Positions 7,823-16,043 of a stretch of DNA of 64,000 nt are shown here, piece after piece. Below the pieces are notes generated by a model. It was not told the origin of the DNA. It made no database searches and was given only the letters and a program-made list of their open reading frames with translations. The translations under genes and the position numbers were made by a program. Source of the stretch: Lachnoclostridium sp. An196 (GTDB lineage: Bacteria > Bacillota > Clostridia > Lachnospirales > Lachnospiraceae); assembly GCF_002160135.1 (NCBI RefSeq), contig NZ_NFJZ01000009.1:62001-126000 (forward strand), given 5' to 3'. The stretch's first letter is position 1. Each line of letters opens with the position of its first letter.

Positions 7823-8389
7823 ATGCCTAATAGAACCAAACAGGCGCTGGAAGCGTCGCTGAAAAAACTTCTTTTGGAAAAACCTCTGGATCGGATCACG
7901 ATTCAGGATCTGGCCGCTGACAGCGGAATCAGCCGGATGACTTTTTATTATCATTTTCAGGATATTTATGATCTGGTGGAATGGGTCTGTTATGAAGATG
8001 CGGTGAAGGCGCTGAAAGGAAAGAAGACTTATGATACCTGGCAGGAAGGTTTTTTGCAGATTTTTGAAGCTGTGCTGGAGAATAAGCCGTTTGTGATGAA
8101 CGCGTATCGCTGCATCAGTCGTGAAAAGATAGAGAATTATTTGTATAAACTGACGTACGGGCTGATTCGGTGTGTTGTGGATGAGAAGGCGGAAGGATTC
8201 GCTGTAACGGAAGAGGAAAAGACATTTATCGCGGAATTTTACAAATACGGTTTTGTAGGTGTGATGCTGGACTGGATTCAGGGCGGTATGAAAGCGGACT
8301 ATGCAAAGATCGTGGAGAAGATCAGTATTACCATGCAGGGCAATATTTCCGGTTCTATCCGGAATTTTGCCGGGCAAAGACGGACGTGA
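7823..8389 (+). CDS. TetR/AcrR family transcriptional regulator (DhaS-like)
   Basis: 188 residues. The N-terminal helix-turn-helix is ITIQDLAADSGISRMTFYYHF (about residues 25-45), followed by DIYDLVEWVC and a helical ligand domain of the TetR_C type found in DhaS-like regulators. The gene is divergent from the aminotransferase/MATE unit (190 bases apart) and 132 bases upstream of oleate hydratase in the same direction. It could control either side. In other bacteria TetR-type repressors near oleate hydratase respond to fatty acids; that role here is an inference from position. AGAGAGGA precedes the ATG. Confidence 0.88.
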   Translation: MPNRTKQALEASLKKLLLEKPLDRITIQDLAADSGISRMTFYYHFQDIYDLVEWVCYEDAVKALKGKKTYDTWQEGFLQIFEAVLENKPFVMNAYRCISREKIENYLYKLTYGLIRCVVDEKAEGFAVTEEEKTFIAEFYKYGFVGVMLDWIQGGMKADYAKIVEKISITMQGNISGSIRNFAGQRRT

Positions 8390-8401
8390 AGTTTTACTAA
8401 C

Positions 8402-8454
8402 TTTACAAACAGGGACGGATGATCAGTTTTCTGACATTCGTCCCTGTTTGTAAA
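8402..8454. repeat. Long inverted repeat between the TetR gene and oleate hydratase
   Basis: TTTACAAACAGGGACGGA pairs with TTCGTCCCTGTTTGTAAA (about 17 bp, one mismatch) around an 18-base loop, directly after the tetR stop. No long T-run follows, so it may be a bidirectional terminator without a strong U-tract or a mobile repeat. Confidence 0.6.
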
Positions 8455-8521
8455 TGGAAAAAGAATGGCCGCGGTCGTAGGATAATTATATAAAACAAAT
8501 ATCAGAAAGGCGGTCAGTCAT

Positions 8522-10459
8522 ATGGCAAAAAAAGGAACAAAGGTTAAAGCGGCAGGCGCAGTGCTGGCAGGAACGGGGGTGGCTGTGCTTCTTTCCCGAA
8601 AATTAAGAGAGAAAAAGGAAGCCGGAGCGGATGAGTCTTATAGAAACACAGAGTTGGGGAAAAATGCAAAGAACAAGAAAGGGATTTATTACAGCAGCGG
8701 AAATTATGAAGCGTTTGCCAGACCGGAAAAACCGGAAGGAGTAGAAGAAAAGAACGCATACATAGTGGGTAGCGGTCTGGCCTCCCTGGCGGCGGCCTGT
8801 TTCCTGGTAAGAGATGCCCGGATGCCGGGAAATCATATACATATTCTGGAGGCGCAGGATATTGCGGGAGGCGCGTGTGATGGAATCTGCGACCCGGTCA
8901 GAGGTTATGTTATGAGAGGCGGACGGGAAATGGAAGATCATTTTGAATGTCTCTGGGATCTGTTCCGAAGTATTCCTTCCCTGGAGATACCGGGAGCCTC
9001 TGTGCTGGATGAATTTTACTGGCTCAATAAACATGATCCCAACTTTTCTCTTTGCAGGGCAACAGAAAAACGTGGAAAGGATGCGCATACGGACGGAAAG
9101 TTCGGATTGAGCCGGAAAGGCTGCATGGAGATTGTGAAGCTGTTTATGACCAGAGACGAGGATCTGTATGATAAGACCATCGAGGATGTGTTTGACGATG
9201 AAGTGTTCGGTTCCGCATTCTGGCTGTACTGGCGAACCATGTTCGCGTTTGAAAACTGGCACAGCGCTTTGGAGATGAAGTTGTATTTTCAGCGCTTTAT
9301 CCATCATATTGCAGGACTTCCGGATTTCAGCGCTTTAAAATTTACCCGTTATAACCAGTATGAATCCCTGATCCTTCCTATGCAGAAATACCTGGAGGAC
9401 GCGGGCGTGGATTTCCGGTTCAGGACGGAAGTGACCAATGTGCATTTTGAAATCCGGAATGGAAAGAAGACGGCGACAGCTATTGAGTGCAAGATCAAAG
9501 GTGTGGAGACAGGTATTCCTTTGACAGAAAATGACCTGGTCTTTGTGACCAACGGGAGCTGTACCGAGGGAACTATTTATGGAGATCAGGATCATGCGCC
9601 CAATGGAGACGCAGAGGTTCGTACAAGCGGATGCTGGAACCTTTGGAAAAATATAGCCAGACAGGATTCATCTTTTGGACGGCCGGAGAAGTTTTGTTCT
9701 GATATCGGAAAGACCAGCTGGGAGTCAGCGACAGTTACCACATTGGATGACCGGATTCTTCCTTATATTACAAATATCTGCAAAAGAGATCCCAGAAGCG
9801 GAAAAGTGGTGACAGGAGGTATCGTAAGCTGTAAAGATTCGGCATGGCTTCTGAGCTGGACGATCAACCGTCAGGGGCAGTTCCGGAAACAGGATCCTGA
9901 AAAGGTCTGTGTCTGGGTTTATGGCCTGTTTACTGATGTGCCGGGAGATTATGTGAAAAAGCCCATGAAAGAGTGCACCGGTAAAGAGATCACGGAAGAG
10001 TGGCTTTATCATCTGGGGGTACCGGAAGAGCAGATTCCGGAGCTGGCTGAACGCAGCGCTGTTTGTGTGCCGACTTTAATGCCGTATATTACCGCCTTCT
10101 TTATGCCAAGAACCATAGGGGACAGGCCGGACGTGATTCCGGACGGATGTGTAAATTTCGCTTTTCTCGGACAGTTTGCCGAGACTCCAAGAGACACTGT
10201 ATTCACAACCGAATATTCCGTGAGAACAGCGATGGAAGCTGTATATGGCCTGCTGGGCATAGATCGGGGAGTACCGGAAGTATGGGGAAGCGTTTACGAC
10301 ATACGCTGTCTTCTGGACAGTGCCGTAAAACTGATGGATGGTAAATCTCCTCTGGATATGGAGCTTCCAGGTCCGCTTAACGCGTTGAAAAAACCGTTGG
10401 TTGGATTGATCAGGGGAACAGTGGCGGAAAAGCTGCTGAAAGATCATAATATCATATAG
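8522..10459 (+). CDS. ohyA: Oleate hydratase (myosin-cross-reactive antigen family)
   Basis: 645 residues. Oleate hydratase is an FAD enzyme that adds water to the cis-9 double bond of oleic and linoleic acid, giving 10-hydroxy fatty acids and thereby detoxifying unsaturated fats in the gut. The match starts at IYYSSGNYEAFARPEKPEG, followed by the FAD loop YIVGSGLASLAAACFL (from about residue 80) and RGGREMEDHFECLWDLF, which holds the conserved catalytic-site glutamate. FAENWHSALEMK-like and TEYSVRTAMEAVYGLL segments follow the family. Odd here is an N-terminal extension of about 55 residues with a hydrophobic helix (AAGAVLAGTGVAVLLSRKL), suggesting membrane anchoring. AGAAAGGCGG precedes the start. 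Confidence 0.93.
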   Translation: MAKKGTKVKAAGAVLAGTGVAVLLSRKLREKKEAGADESYRNTELGKNAKNKKGIYYSSGNYEAFARPEKPEGVEEKNAYIVGSGLASLAAACFLVRDARMPGNHIHILEAQDIAGGACDGICDPVRGYVMRGGREMEDHFECLWDLFRSIPSLEIPGASVLDEFYWLNKHDPNFSLCRATEKRGKDAHTDGKFGLSRKGCMEIVKLFMTRDEDLYDKTIEDVFDDEVFGSAFWLYWRTMFAFENWHSALEMKLYFQRFIHHIAGLPDFSALKFTRYNQYESLILPMQKYLEDAGVDFRFRTEVTNVHFEIRNGKKTATAIECKIKGVETGIPLTENDLVFVTNGSCTEGTIYGDQDHAPNGDAEVRTSGCWNLWKNIARQDSSFGRPEKFCSDIGKTSWESATVTTLDDRILPYITNICKRDPRSGKVVTGGIVSCKDSAWLLSWTINRQGQFRKQDPEKVCVWVYGLFTDVPGDYVKKPMKECTGKEITEEWLYHLGVPEEQIPELAERSAVCVPTLMPYITAFFMPRTIGDRPDVIPDGCVNFAFLGQFAETPRDTVFTTEYSVRTAMEAVYGLLGIDRGVPEVWGSVYDIRCLLDSAVKLMDGKSPLDMELPGPLNALKKPLVGLIRGTVAEKLLKDHNII

Positions 10460-10484
10460 ACAAATATTTTCAGATAATTTCCTC

Positions 10485-10513
10485 TTGACACCGAGTCATA
10501 TTTATGGTAACTT
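10485..10513 (+). promoter_or_regulatory. Promoter of lon
   Basis: TTGACA (10485-10490), 17 bases, TAACTT (10508-10513). The -35 box is perfect and the -10 box weak. The CIRCE-like operator begins just downstream, over the transcription start. Confidence 0.65.
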
Positions 10514-10551
10514 CTTGTTAGCACTCGATAAAGGAGACTGCTAACAAGAAG
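10511..10551. promoter_or_regulatory. CIRCE-like HrcA operator with extended arms upstream of lon
   Basis: The core 10518-10544 is TTAGCACTC, nine bases, GACTGCTAA, one mismatch from CIRCE. It lies within a longer symmetry: CTTCTTGTTAGCA (10511-10523) and TGCTAACAAGAAG (10539-10551) are exact reverse complements over 13 bases. The left flank CTTCTTG also precedes the hsp20 operator. Confidence 0.82.
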
Positions 10552-10564
10552 AGGAGGAAATTTT

Positions 10565-12850
10565 ATGATTATCAGACCGATTCATGATATATTGCTCCTG
10601 CCGGACGTATCATATTATTTCCGGAAGGAATTTTTTAAAGACTGGACAGGGGAAGACCTGGATACCGGAACCGAAATTCTGTTTGCCCTGATGAAAGAAG
10701 GCAAAGAAGTTTCGGAGATGACGGAGGAAGATTTTTATCCGATTGGATTGCTGGCAAGAATAGAAGGATTTAATGAAGACGATAATGTGCAGGTCCGTAC
10801 GCTGGAGAGAGTGGATATTGAGGACCTGGAGATACAGGATGGATATATTACGGCATCTGCGGCAAGCCGCCCGGAGACCGTGGATATGACAGAAGGAGAA
10901 GAGAAAGAGCAGTTTGGCCAGTTAAAGGCGTCGCTGCTCAAGTTTGTGCAGGGTTATCAGTGGGGACTTTGGGCGAGGAGTTTTATCCTTCAGCGAAAGA
11001 ATATCAATGATCTTGCATGTGCCCTGGCCGATTATCTGAATCTGGATACAGATGCAAAATATGCGATTCTTGCGGCTGATTCGGTCAGAGAACGGTATGA
11101 ATTGATCAAGAAGGCGATTCATGAATTTATTGAGATCGCAAAAGTGTCGGAAGAAGCGCAGAATGCCCATAAGGACAATCAGGAACAGCTGTACCGGGAG
11201 GCTGCCATCAAGAAGCAGATCGATTATCTGCAGAAGGAACTGGACGACATGCATCCGGAGAATATGTCGGATGTGCGCAAGTTCGAGAAAAAGATCGCCC
11301 GCTCCGGCATGAATAAAGAGGCAAAGAACGAGGCGGAAAAGGTGCTGAACCGGATGCGTCAGGAAGGAAAAGAGAGCCACGAATACGGGCTTCTCTACGA
11401 CTATCTGGATTTTGTGACCAGTCTTTCCTGGAAGACGCCGAAAATGCCTTCCATCGATCTGGAGAAGGCGGAGGAGATCCTGGACGAGGATCATTATGGA
11501 TTGAAAAAAGTGAAGGAGAGGATCATCCAGCAGCTTGCGGTCATGGCGTTGAACCGGAAACAGCACGGTTCGATTCTGCTTTTCGTAGGACCGCCCGGAA
11601 CCGGCAAGACCAGTATCGGACAGAGTATCGCGAAAGCGTTGGGCAGAGCGTATGTACGGATCAGCCTGGGCGGTATCCGCGACGAGGCTGAGATCCGCGG
11701 CCACCGCAGGACGTACATAGGCGCCATGCCGGGACGGATTATGGAAGGCATGAAGCGCAGCGGCGCTTCCAACCCGGTTATGGTGCTGGACGAAGTGGAT
11801 AAGCTGGCGAAAGACTACGGCGGAGATCCGGCCAGCGCGCTTCTGGAGGTGCTGGATCCGGAACAGAACAGCACATTTACGGATCACTATATGAACGTGC
11901 CTTACGACCTATCCAATGTTCTGTTTGTCTGCACCGCCAATACCACCGACACGATCCCGGAACCGCTTCTGAACCGTATGGAAGTGATCAATTTCCCGGG
12001 GTATACAGCGGTGGAGAAGTTCCAGATCGCCAGAAGACATCTTCTTCCGAAGGCTATGGAAGCCATGGGAATCAAGAGCGATATGCTGGAGATCGAGGAT
12101 GCGGCGTTACAGAAGATCATCGATGAATACACGATGGAATCCGGAGTCCGGAGCCTGAAGAAGCATCTGGATACGCTTTGCCGTACCGCGGCGGTAAAAC
12201 TGGTGAAAAAAGAAAACGAAAAACTGGTCGTGACCACGGCGAATCTGGCAGACTATCTTGGAAAGAAACAGCTGCAGCATGAGAAAAAGCTGGAGAAAGG
12301 GATCCCCGGAGTAGTGACAGGACTGGCATGGACCCGGGCGGGCGGCGAGATTCTCTTTATAGAGAGCAAGCTGACCAAAGGAAAAGGAAATCTTCTGATC
12401 ACCGGCCAGCTGGGAGACGTGATGAAGGAGTCCGTGCAGATCGCGCTGAGTCTGGTGAAGGGATTGTATCCGAAGGAGACGGCAGTACTGGAGAAAAACG
12501 ATCTCCATATTCATGTCCCGGCGGGGGCAGTGCCCAAGGACGGACCGTCCGCAGGTATTACGCTGGTGACGGCGCTGGCTTCGCTGGTGACCGGACGTCC
12601 TGCGGATCCGGACTGCGCCATGACCGGGGAGGTATCGCTGCGGGGCGGCGTCATGCCCATCGGCGGTCTGCCGGAGAAACTGATGGCGGCACAGAGAGCC
12701 GGTATATCTAGAGTTTATATTCCGGCAGAGAATGTGGATGATCTGGACGAAGTGGCGGAAGAAGTGAAAGAGAAGCTGGAGATTATCCCGGTGAAAACCG
12801 TCACGGAAGTGCTGGACAGAGTATTGCTTTCCAAAGAAACAGAGAAATAA
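10565..12850 (+). CDS. lon: ATP-dependent Lon protease
   Basis: 761 residues, slightly shorter than E. coli Lon. The order is an N-terminal substrate domain (1-190) that begins unusually (MIIRPIHDILLLPDV, lacking the typical P-L-P-L start), a coiled-coil region with KKQIDYLQKELDDMHPEN, the AAA+ module with Walker A GPPGTGKT at 342-349 and Walker B VMVLDEVDKL, and the C-terminal protease domain. The Ser-Lys dyad is Ser662 in KDGPSAGI and Lys705 in GGLPEKLMAA, spaced 43 residues as in E. coli. Lon degrades misfolded and regulatory proteins in the cytoplasm. AGGAGG lies eight bases before the ATG, and a CIRCE-type operator upstream points to HrcA control. Confidence 0.96.
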   Translation: MIIRPIHDILLLPDVSYYFRKEFFKDWTGEDLDTGTEILFALMKEGKEVSEMTEEDFYPIGLLARIEGFNEDDNVQVRTLERVDIEDLEIQDGYITASAASRPETVDMTEGEEKEQFGQLKASLLKFVQGYQWGLWARSFILQRKNINDLACALADYLNLDTDAKYAILAADSVRERYELIKKAIHEFIEIAKVSEEAQNAHKDNQEQLYREAAIKKQIDYLQKELDDMHPENMSDVRKFEKKIARSGMNKEAKNEAEKVLNRMRQEGKESHEYGLLYDYLDFVTSLSWKTPKMPSIDLEKAEEILDEDHYGLKKVKERIIQQLAVMALNRKQHGSILLFVGPPGTGKTSIGQSIAKALGRAYVRISLGGIRDEAEIRGHRRTYIGAMPGRIMEGMKRSGASNPVMVLDEVDKLAKDYGGDPASALLEVLDPEQNSTFTDHYMNVPYDLSNVLFVCTANTTDTIPEPLLNRMEVINFPGYTAVEKFQIARRHLLPKAMEAMGIKSDMLEIEDAALQKIIDEYTMESGVRSLKKHLDTLCRTAAVKLVKKENEKLVVTTANLADYLGKKQLQHEKKLEKGIPGVVTGLAWTRAGGEILFIESKLTKGKGNLLITGQLGDVMKESVQIALSLVKGLYPKETAVLEKNDLHIHVPAGAVPKDGPSAGITLVTALASLVTGRPADPDCAMTGEVSLRGGVMPIGGLPEKLMAAQRAGISRVYIPAENVDDLDEVAEEVKEKLEIIPVKTVTEVLDRVLLSKETEK

Positions 12851-12868
12851 AATAATCATGTGTCATTG

Positions 12869-12896
12869 ACGGCGAAGGCTTCGGGCCTTCGCCGTT
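12869..12896 (+). terminator. Intrinsic terminator of lon
   Basis: ACGGCGAAGGC, TTCG-type loop, GCCTTCGCCGT followed by TTTTG, eighteen bases after the lon stop codon. Confidence 0.88.
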
Positions 12897-12979
12897 TTGC
12901 TGTTTCCGTTCCGAACCGTGAAAAAATTTATGCGGGAAAAAGCCCGTAAAATCGGCAAAGGTTACTTCATAAGGGGCTT

Positions 12980-13007
12980 AGTTACCAAAAAGTGCGTACT
13001 TCACGTA
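12980..13007. promoter_or_regulatory. Possible regulator site upstream of the flavin/ferredoxin fusion gene
   Basis: TTACCAAAAAGTGCGTACTT contains GTAC-centred symmetry and lies about 75-100 bases before the gene. It resembles sites I associate with HxlR-type redox regulators in Firmicutes, but the assignment rests on recollection of pattern only. Confidence 0.25.
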
Positions 13008-13082
13008 TTTTTTTCCTTTGTTTACAATACGATTAAAGATAAGACCTGACAGAAAAGAAAGTATACAAGGAGGAGCAGAGAT

Positions 13083-13694
13083 ATGACGGCACAGGATTGT
13101 CTGCAGATATTGAGAGAAGTGAAGGACGCGGCTTTCGCCACTGTGGATGAGAACGGTTATCCCCAGGTGCGCATCATAGATGTAATGCTGGTGGAAGACG
13201 GCACGATTTATTTTTGCACGGCCAGAGGAAAAGATTTTTATCAGCAGCTGGCCAGGACAGGACGGGCGGCGGTAACGGCGCTGAATAAAGACTATCAGAT
13301 GGTGCGGTTTTCCGGAAAGGTAAAAAGACTCACAGACCAGAAGAAGTGGATCGACAGGATCTTTGAGGAAAATCCTTCCATGAAAGAGGTCTATCCGCAG
13401 GACAGCCGCTATATTCTGGAGCCGTTCTGTTTTGAAGAAGGACAGGTTGAATTTTTTGATCTCGGGAAAAGTCCGATTTACCGGGAGAATTTCACGCTGG
13501 GCGATGTGAAAAAGGAACAAAAAGGATATGAGATCACGGATGAGTGCATCGGCTGCGGAACTTGTATGGAAGGATGTCCGCAGCGCTGCATCGAAGAAGG
13601 TACGCCGTTTTCAATCCGGCAGGAAAACTGCCTTCATTGCGGTCTTTGCGCCGAGAACTGCCCGGTACAGGCCATACGGAAGAGAGGTAGATAA
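13083..13694 (+). CDS. Pyridoxamine-phosphate-oxidase-like flavoprotein fused to a 2[4Fe-4S] ferredoxin
   Basis: 203 residues in two parts. Residues 1-140 form a split-barrel flavin-binding domain of the PNPOx-like family (AAFATVDENGYPQVRIIDVM and VEDGTIYFCTARGKDFYQQL). Residues 150-200 are a bacterial ferredoxin with two CxxCxxCxxxCP motifs, CIGCGTCMEGCPQRC and CLHCGLCAENCP. The pairing predicts electron transfer between iron-sulfur clusters and bound FMN or F420-like cofactor to reduce an unknown substrate. AAGGAGG lies just before the ATG, and only two bases separate it from the next ABC gene, so it may be the first gene of that transcript. No named pathway can be assigned. Confidence 0.85.
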   Translation: MTAQDCLQILREVKDAAFATVDENGYPQVRIIDVMLVEDGTIYFCTARGKDFYQQLARTGRAAVTALNKDYQMVRFSGKVKRLTDQKKWIDRIFEENPSMKEVYPQDSRYILEPFCFEEGQVEFFDLGKSPIYRENFTLGDVKKEQKGYEITDECIGCGTCMEGCPQRCIEEGTPFSIRQENCLHCGLCAENCPVQAIRKRGR

Positions 13695-13696
13695 AG

Positions 13697-15235
13697 ATGA
13701 TTTGGGAAATGTGGAACCTGTTTTTGGAACGAAGTGATTTCTTCGCGGATCTTTTATGGGAGCATCTGGGGATCTCCCTGCTGGCGATCGTGATCGCCGT
13801 CCTGATCGGCGGCGCGGCGGGCATCCTGATCAGTGAAGTGAGAGGGGCCGCGAAACCGACTCTGGGCGTGGTCAGCTTTCTTTATACGATTCCGTCGATC
13901 TCCATGTTGGGCTTTTTAATCCCGTTTTCCGGTGTGGGAAACGCGACGGCGGTGATCGCTTTGACGGTCTACGCGCTGCTTCCCATGGTGAGAAACACGT
14001 ACGCCGGCATGACCAACGTGGATCCGGCCATCCTGGAGGCGGCGAAGGGGATGGGAAGCACCCGGATGCAGGTGCTTTTCAAGATCCGTCTTCCGCTTGC
14101 CATGCCGGTGATCATGTCGGGTATCCGCAGTATGGTAACCATGACCATCGCCCTGGCAGGTATCGCTTCCTTTATCGGGGCAGGCGGACTTGGCGTAGCG
14201 ATTTACAGAGGAATCACCACGAATAATACTGCCATGACCATGGACGGGAGCCTTCTGATCGCTCTTCTGGCTTTGCTCATGGACTTCCTTCTGGGAATCG
14301 TGGAACGGCGCATGACGAAATGCAGCGCGGAAGCCAAAAAAGTAAATCACCGGATAGCGGCCGCGGTGCTGGTCCTCTGCCTGGCGGGAGCAGGCGTGGG
14401 CATGTTCCGGACACACACCGGAGATACGGTCCATATCGCCACGAAGCCTATGACGGAACAGTATGTGCTGGGGGAGATGCTGGAGCTTCTGATCGAACAG
14501 GACACGGATCTGAATGTGGAACTGACCCAGGGCGTGGGAGGAGGAACCTCCAATATCCAGCCGGCCATGGAGAGCGGCGAGTTTGACATGTATCCGGAGT
14601 ACACCGGCACCGCCTGGAACATGGTGCTGAAAGAAGACAGCCTGTATACGGAAGACCTGTTCGGAGAACTGGAACAGGCCTACGAGGATGACTACTCCAT
14701 GGAGTGGGTGGGAATGTACGGTTTTAACAATACCTACGGGCTGGTGGCCCGCAGAGAGATTGCTGAGCAGTACGGGCTTAAGACTTACTCGGATCTGGCA
14801 GCCGCTGCCGGGGAGCTGACATTCGGCGCCGAATATGATTTCTTTGAGAGAGAAGACGGATACGACAGCCTCTGCGAAACCTACGGGCTGGAATTCAAGG
14901 ACACGATGGATCTGGATATCGGGTTGAAATATCAGGCGCTGAATGAAGGGCAGATCGATGTGATGGTGGTGTTCACCACAGACGGGCAGCTGTCTTCCTC
15001 GGATGTGGTGGTACTGGAAGATGATCTTCAGTTTTTCCCGTCCTATCTCTGCGGAAATGTGATCCGGAGCGAAGTCCTGGAAGCGCATCCGGAATTGAAT
15101 GAGGTATTTGAAAAGCTGACGGGTACGATTTCTGACAACGATATGGCGGAGATGAATTACAAAGTGGAGACAGAAGGTCGGGAGCCGGAAGATGTGGCAG
15201 AGGAATTCCTCAGAGACTGCGGCCTTTTGGAGTGA
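13697..15235 (+). CDS. Glycine-betaine/osmoprotectant ABC transporter, permease fused to substrate-binding domain
   Basis: 512 residues. The first 205 are an OpuCB/ProW-type permease with about five to six helices and the EAA loop EAAKGMGSTRMQVLFKIRLPL. After a further helix (IAAAVLVLCLAGAGVGMF, about 218-236) comes a periplasmic-type OpuAC binding domain facing outward (HIATKPMTEQYVLGEMLELLIE, EFDMYPEYTGTAW and GLKYQALNEGQIDVMVVFTTD). Such fusions of permease and binding protein are known in Firmicutes betaine/choline/carnitine uptake systems. The binding part has the aromatic-rich residues expected for quaternary ammonium ligands, but the exact ligand is unknown. The cognate ATPase follows after 13 bases. 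Confidence 0.9.
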   Translation: MIWEMWNLFLERSDFFADLLWEHLGISLLAIVIAVLIGGAAGILISEVRGAAKPTLGVVSFLYTIPSISMLGFLIPFSGVGNATAVIALTVYALLPMVRNTYAGMTNVDPAILEAAKGMGSTRMQVLFKIRLPLAMPVIMSGIRSMVTMTIALAGIASFIGAGGLGVAIYRGITTNNTAMTMDGSLLIALLALLMDFLLGIVERRMTKCSAEAKKVNHRIAAAVLVLCLAGAGVGMFRTHTGDTVHIATKPMTEQYVLGEMLELLIEQDTDLNVELTQGVGGGTSNIQPAMESGEFDMYPEYTGTAWNMVLKEDSLYTEDLFGELEQAYEDDYSMEWVGMYGFNNTYGLVARREIAEQYGLKTYSDLAAAAGELTFGAEYDFFEREDGYDSLCETYGLEFKDTMDLDIGLKYQALNEGQIDVMVVFTTDGQLSSSDVVVLEDDLQFFPSYLCGNVIRSEVLEAHPELNEVFEKLTGTISDNDMAEMNYKVETEGREPEDVAEEFLRDCGLLE

Positions 15236-15248
15236 GGAGGCATGAATT

Positions 15249-16043
15249 ATGGAGACAATGATTGAATTTCGGCATGTGAAAAAATCGTACGGGGATAAAC
15301 CGGTATTGAAAGATTTTAATCTGACGGTGGAAAAAGGAGAGTTTGTCACGATCATCGGATCCTCCGGATGCGGGAAGACCACGGCGCTTAAGATGGTCAA
15401 CGGCCTGCTGGAGCCGGATGGAGGAGATATCTTCGTATACGGTGAAAACATCCGGGGAAAGGATCAGACACAGCTTCGGAGAAATATCGGCTACGCGATC
15501 CAGGGCAGCGTGCTCTTCCCTCATATGACCGTGGAACAGAACATTTCCTATGTCCCGAATCTGTTAAATAAAAAAGATCGGAAAAAGACCAGGGACGCCG
15601 TGTCCAAATGGATGAAGATCGTCGGACTGGATGATGAACTGAGGAGCCGCTTCCCGTCGGAATTATCCGGCGGACAGCAGCAGAGGGTGGGCATAGCGCG
15701 CGCGCTGGCGGCGTCTCCGGAGATATTGCTGATGGATGAACCTTTCGGGGCGGTGGATGAGATCACCAGAGGGCAGCTGCAGACAGAGATCGGGAGAATC
15801 CATGCCCAGACCGGCATCACGGTGATGTTCGTCACCCACGATATCTCTGAGGCCCTGAAGCTGGGGACCAAGGTGCTGGTGATGGACAAAGGCGATATAC
15901 AGCAGTATGACAGGCCTGAAGAATTGCTGCGCCATCCGGCTACGGATTTTGTAAAAAAACTGGTGGCCCAGCAGCGCCATGCCTGCCACCTGCCGGATGA
16001 CCGTCTGGAAGAATGCGAATACAGCGGGGTGAGAACATGCTGA
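15249..16043 (+). CDS. Osmoprotectant ABC transporter ATP-binding protein (OpuCA/ProV-like)
   Basis: 264 residues with Walker A GSSGCGKTT (37-45), the signature LSGGQQQR (139-146), Walker B ILLMDEP (159-165) and the switch histidine in FVTHD. Best fit is the betaine/carnitine/choline type because of its partner gene. It lacks the C-terminal CBS pair that in OpuA and OpuC senses ionic strength, so its regulation may differ. GAGGAGG lies eight bases before this ATG; an ATG at 15242 is out of frame. The stop overlaps the start of the sirtuin gene. Confidence 0.92.
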   Translation: METMIEFRHVKKSYGDKPVLKDFNLTVEKGEFVTIIGSSGCGKTTALKMVNGLLEPDGGDIFVYGENIRGKDQTQLRRNIGYAIQGSVLFPHMTVEQNISYVPNLLNKKDRKKTRDAVSKWMKIVGLDDELRSRFPSELSGGQQQRVGIARALAASPEILLMDEPFGAVDEITRGQLQTEIGRIHAQTGITVMFVTHDISEALKLGTKVLVMDKGDIQQYDRPEELLRHPATDFVKKLVAQQRHACHLPDDRLEECEYSGVRTC

